NCBI GenBank assembly: GCA_021776245.1
Contig: JAJFGF010000022.1
Location: 1-64,000, forward strand
Source of the DNA: Hyphococcus sp.
Lineage (GTDB): Bacteria; Pseudomonadota; Alphaproteobacteria; Caulobacterales; Parvularculaceae
DNA length: 64,000 nt
Direction of reading: 5' to 3'
This document shows positions 63,074 through 64,000 of this stretch, one piece after another (position 1 is the first letter of the stretch; each line of letters opens with the position of its first letter). The notes under the pieces are model-generated. The model was not told the DNA's origin. It saw nothing but the letters and a program-made list of their open reading frames with translations, and made no database searches. The translations under genes were made by a program, and so were the position numbers.

Positions 63074-64000
63074 ATGCGCCTGAGTCGTTTTTACCTGCCT
63101 GTCCTGAAGGAAACGCCTTCGGACGCCCAGATTGTCTCCCACCAGCTGATGCTCCGCGCCGGGATGGTGCGCCAGCAGGGGGCGGGCATTTACGCCTGGC
63201 TGCCCCTTGGCTTTCGCGTGCTCAAAAAGATCGAACAGATTGTCCGCGAGGAGCAGAATCGCGCCGGCGCCGTTGAAATGCTGATGCCGACCATCCAGCC
63301 GGCCAATCTCTGGCGTGAAAGCGGCCGCTATGAGGCATATGGCAAGGAAATGCTGCGGATCAAGGACCGCGCCGACCGTGACATGCTGTTTGGTCCGACC
63401 AATGAGGAAATGATCACCGAGATTTTTCGCGCAGGCGTTCGGTCCTATAAGGACCTGCCGAAAATGCTGTATCATATACAGTGGAAGTTTCGCGATGAAA
63501 TCCGCCCGCGCTTTGGCGTGATGCGCGGTCGCGAATTTCTGATGAAAGATACCTATTCATTTGACGTGGACGAGGCAACGGCGCGGCAGAGCTACAACAA
63601 GATGTTTGTCGCTTATTTGCGCACCTTTGCCCGCATGGGGCTGAAGTCAATTCCGATGCGCGCGGACACCGGACCGATTGGCGGTGATCTCAGTCACGAA
63701 TTTATCGTTTTGGCGGAAACCGGCGAGAGCGCAGTCTTTTGCGATAAAGGGCTTATCGATATGGATTGCCCCAAAAAGGACATCGATTTCGACGGCGACC
63801 TACAACCGATTATTGATCAGTTTACCTCACTCTATGCGGCGACCGATGAAATTCACGACGCAGCCGAATTTGAAAAAACCGTTGCCGCCAATGACCGGCT
63901 CGCAGCGCGCGGCATTGAAGTCGGTCATATTTTCTTCTTTGGCGATAAATACTCGGCGCCGATGAAAGCGCTGGTTGCCGGCCCTGAGGGCAGGGACGTG
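63074..64000 (+). CDS. proS: Prolyl-tRNA synthetase (N-terminal part, cut by window edge)
   Basis: The first 309 codons are visible. The class II core shows motif 1 near [10 protein letters not shown] and motif 2 near [21 protein letters not shown], with F-G-P-T-N-E-E near residue 115. After about residue 220 a region begins that in this family is either an editing domain or a shortened insertion. The end is outside the window. It attaches proline to tRNA-Pro. Confidence 0.95.
   Translation, partial: MRLSRFYLPVLKETPSDAQIVSHQLMLRAGMVRQQGAGIYAWLPLGFRVLKKIEQIVREEQNRAGAVEMLMPTIQPANLWRESGRYEAYGKEMLRIKDRADRDMLFGPTNEEMITEIFRAGVRSYKDLPKMLYHIQWKFRDEIRPRFGVMRGREFLMKDTYSFDVDEATARQSYNKMFVAYLRTFARMGLKSIPMRADTGPIGGDLSHEFIVLAETGESAVFCDKGLIDMDCPKKDIDFDGDLQPIIDQFTSLYAATDEIHDAAEFEKTVAANDRLAARGIEVGHIFFFGDKYSAPMKALVAGPEGRDV

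Overview
The window looks like a chromosome segment of an alphaproteobacterium. The evidence is an ATP12-type F1-ATPase assembly chaperone, which among bacteria is essentially an alphaproteobacterial protein, an L3 with a long Ala/Glu/Lys-rich tail, and the order crcB - pseudouridine synthase - ATP12. A more exact placement (Parvularculales or Hyphomonadaceae-like lineages fit) is a guess. No rRNA, CRISPR array or prophage was seen.

Left part (1 to about 22.5 kb) is accessory. It opens with the 3' end of an IS630-family transposase. Next come a Met/His-rich lipoprotein and a DUF5676-type membrane protein, beside the decayed 3' end of a gene whose intact relative lies at 12.5 kb. From 10.1 kb down to 1.3 kb (minus strand) is the most remarkable locus, an alpha-hydroxyketone (CAI-1/LAI-1-type) quorum-sensing operon. 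In transcription order it encodes a CqsS-like six-helix sensor with a degenerate ATP-binding domain, a LolA-like periplasmic protein, a canonical histidine kinase, a CqsA-type synthase, and an MMPL/RND lipid exporter fused in frame to a second CqsA-type synthase. This suggests that a hydrophobic signal is made, exported and sensed by one gene set. No response regulator is present.

From 10.3 to 17.1 kb is a FAD oxidoreductase with a small Bor-like lipoprotein, then a copper-resistance operon (DUF2946-like protein, CopA, CopB, His-rich DUF2231/SnoaL-type protein). A divergent csoR lies beside it, with a textbook CsoR operator inside the spacer of the copper promoter. From 17.3 to 22.5 kb a TetR regulator with tandem operators precedes an MMPL - LolA-like - outer-membrane protein cassette, a paralogue of the exporter parts of the quorum-sensing operon.

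Middle part (22.5 to 53.9 kb) is the transcription and translation core: rplJ-rplL-rpoB-rpoC with a leader and hairpins, an elaborate rpoC terminator, a minus-strand pair (phosphotransferase, glycosyltransferase), then rpsL-rpsG-fusA-tuf and the S10-spc-alpha series from rpsJ to rplQ including secY, adk and rpoA.

Right part (54 to 64 kb) is housekeeping: an HtrA-type protease behind a strong terminator, rarA, a sterol-desaturase-family protein, crcB, an RluA-family pseudouridine synthase, ATP12, an EF-hand protein, lipB, a frameshifted fliN-like gene, tRNA-Leu(GAG), two small exported proteins and the start of proS. A family of palindromic intergenic elements occurs at about 32.5, 53.9 and 63.0 kb.
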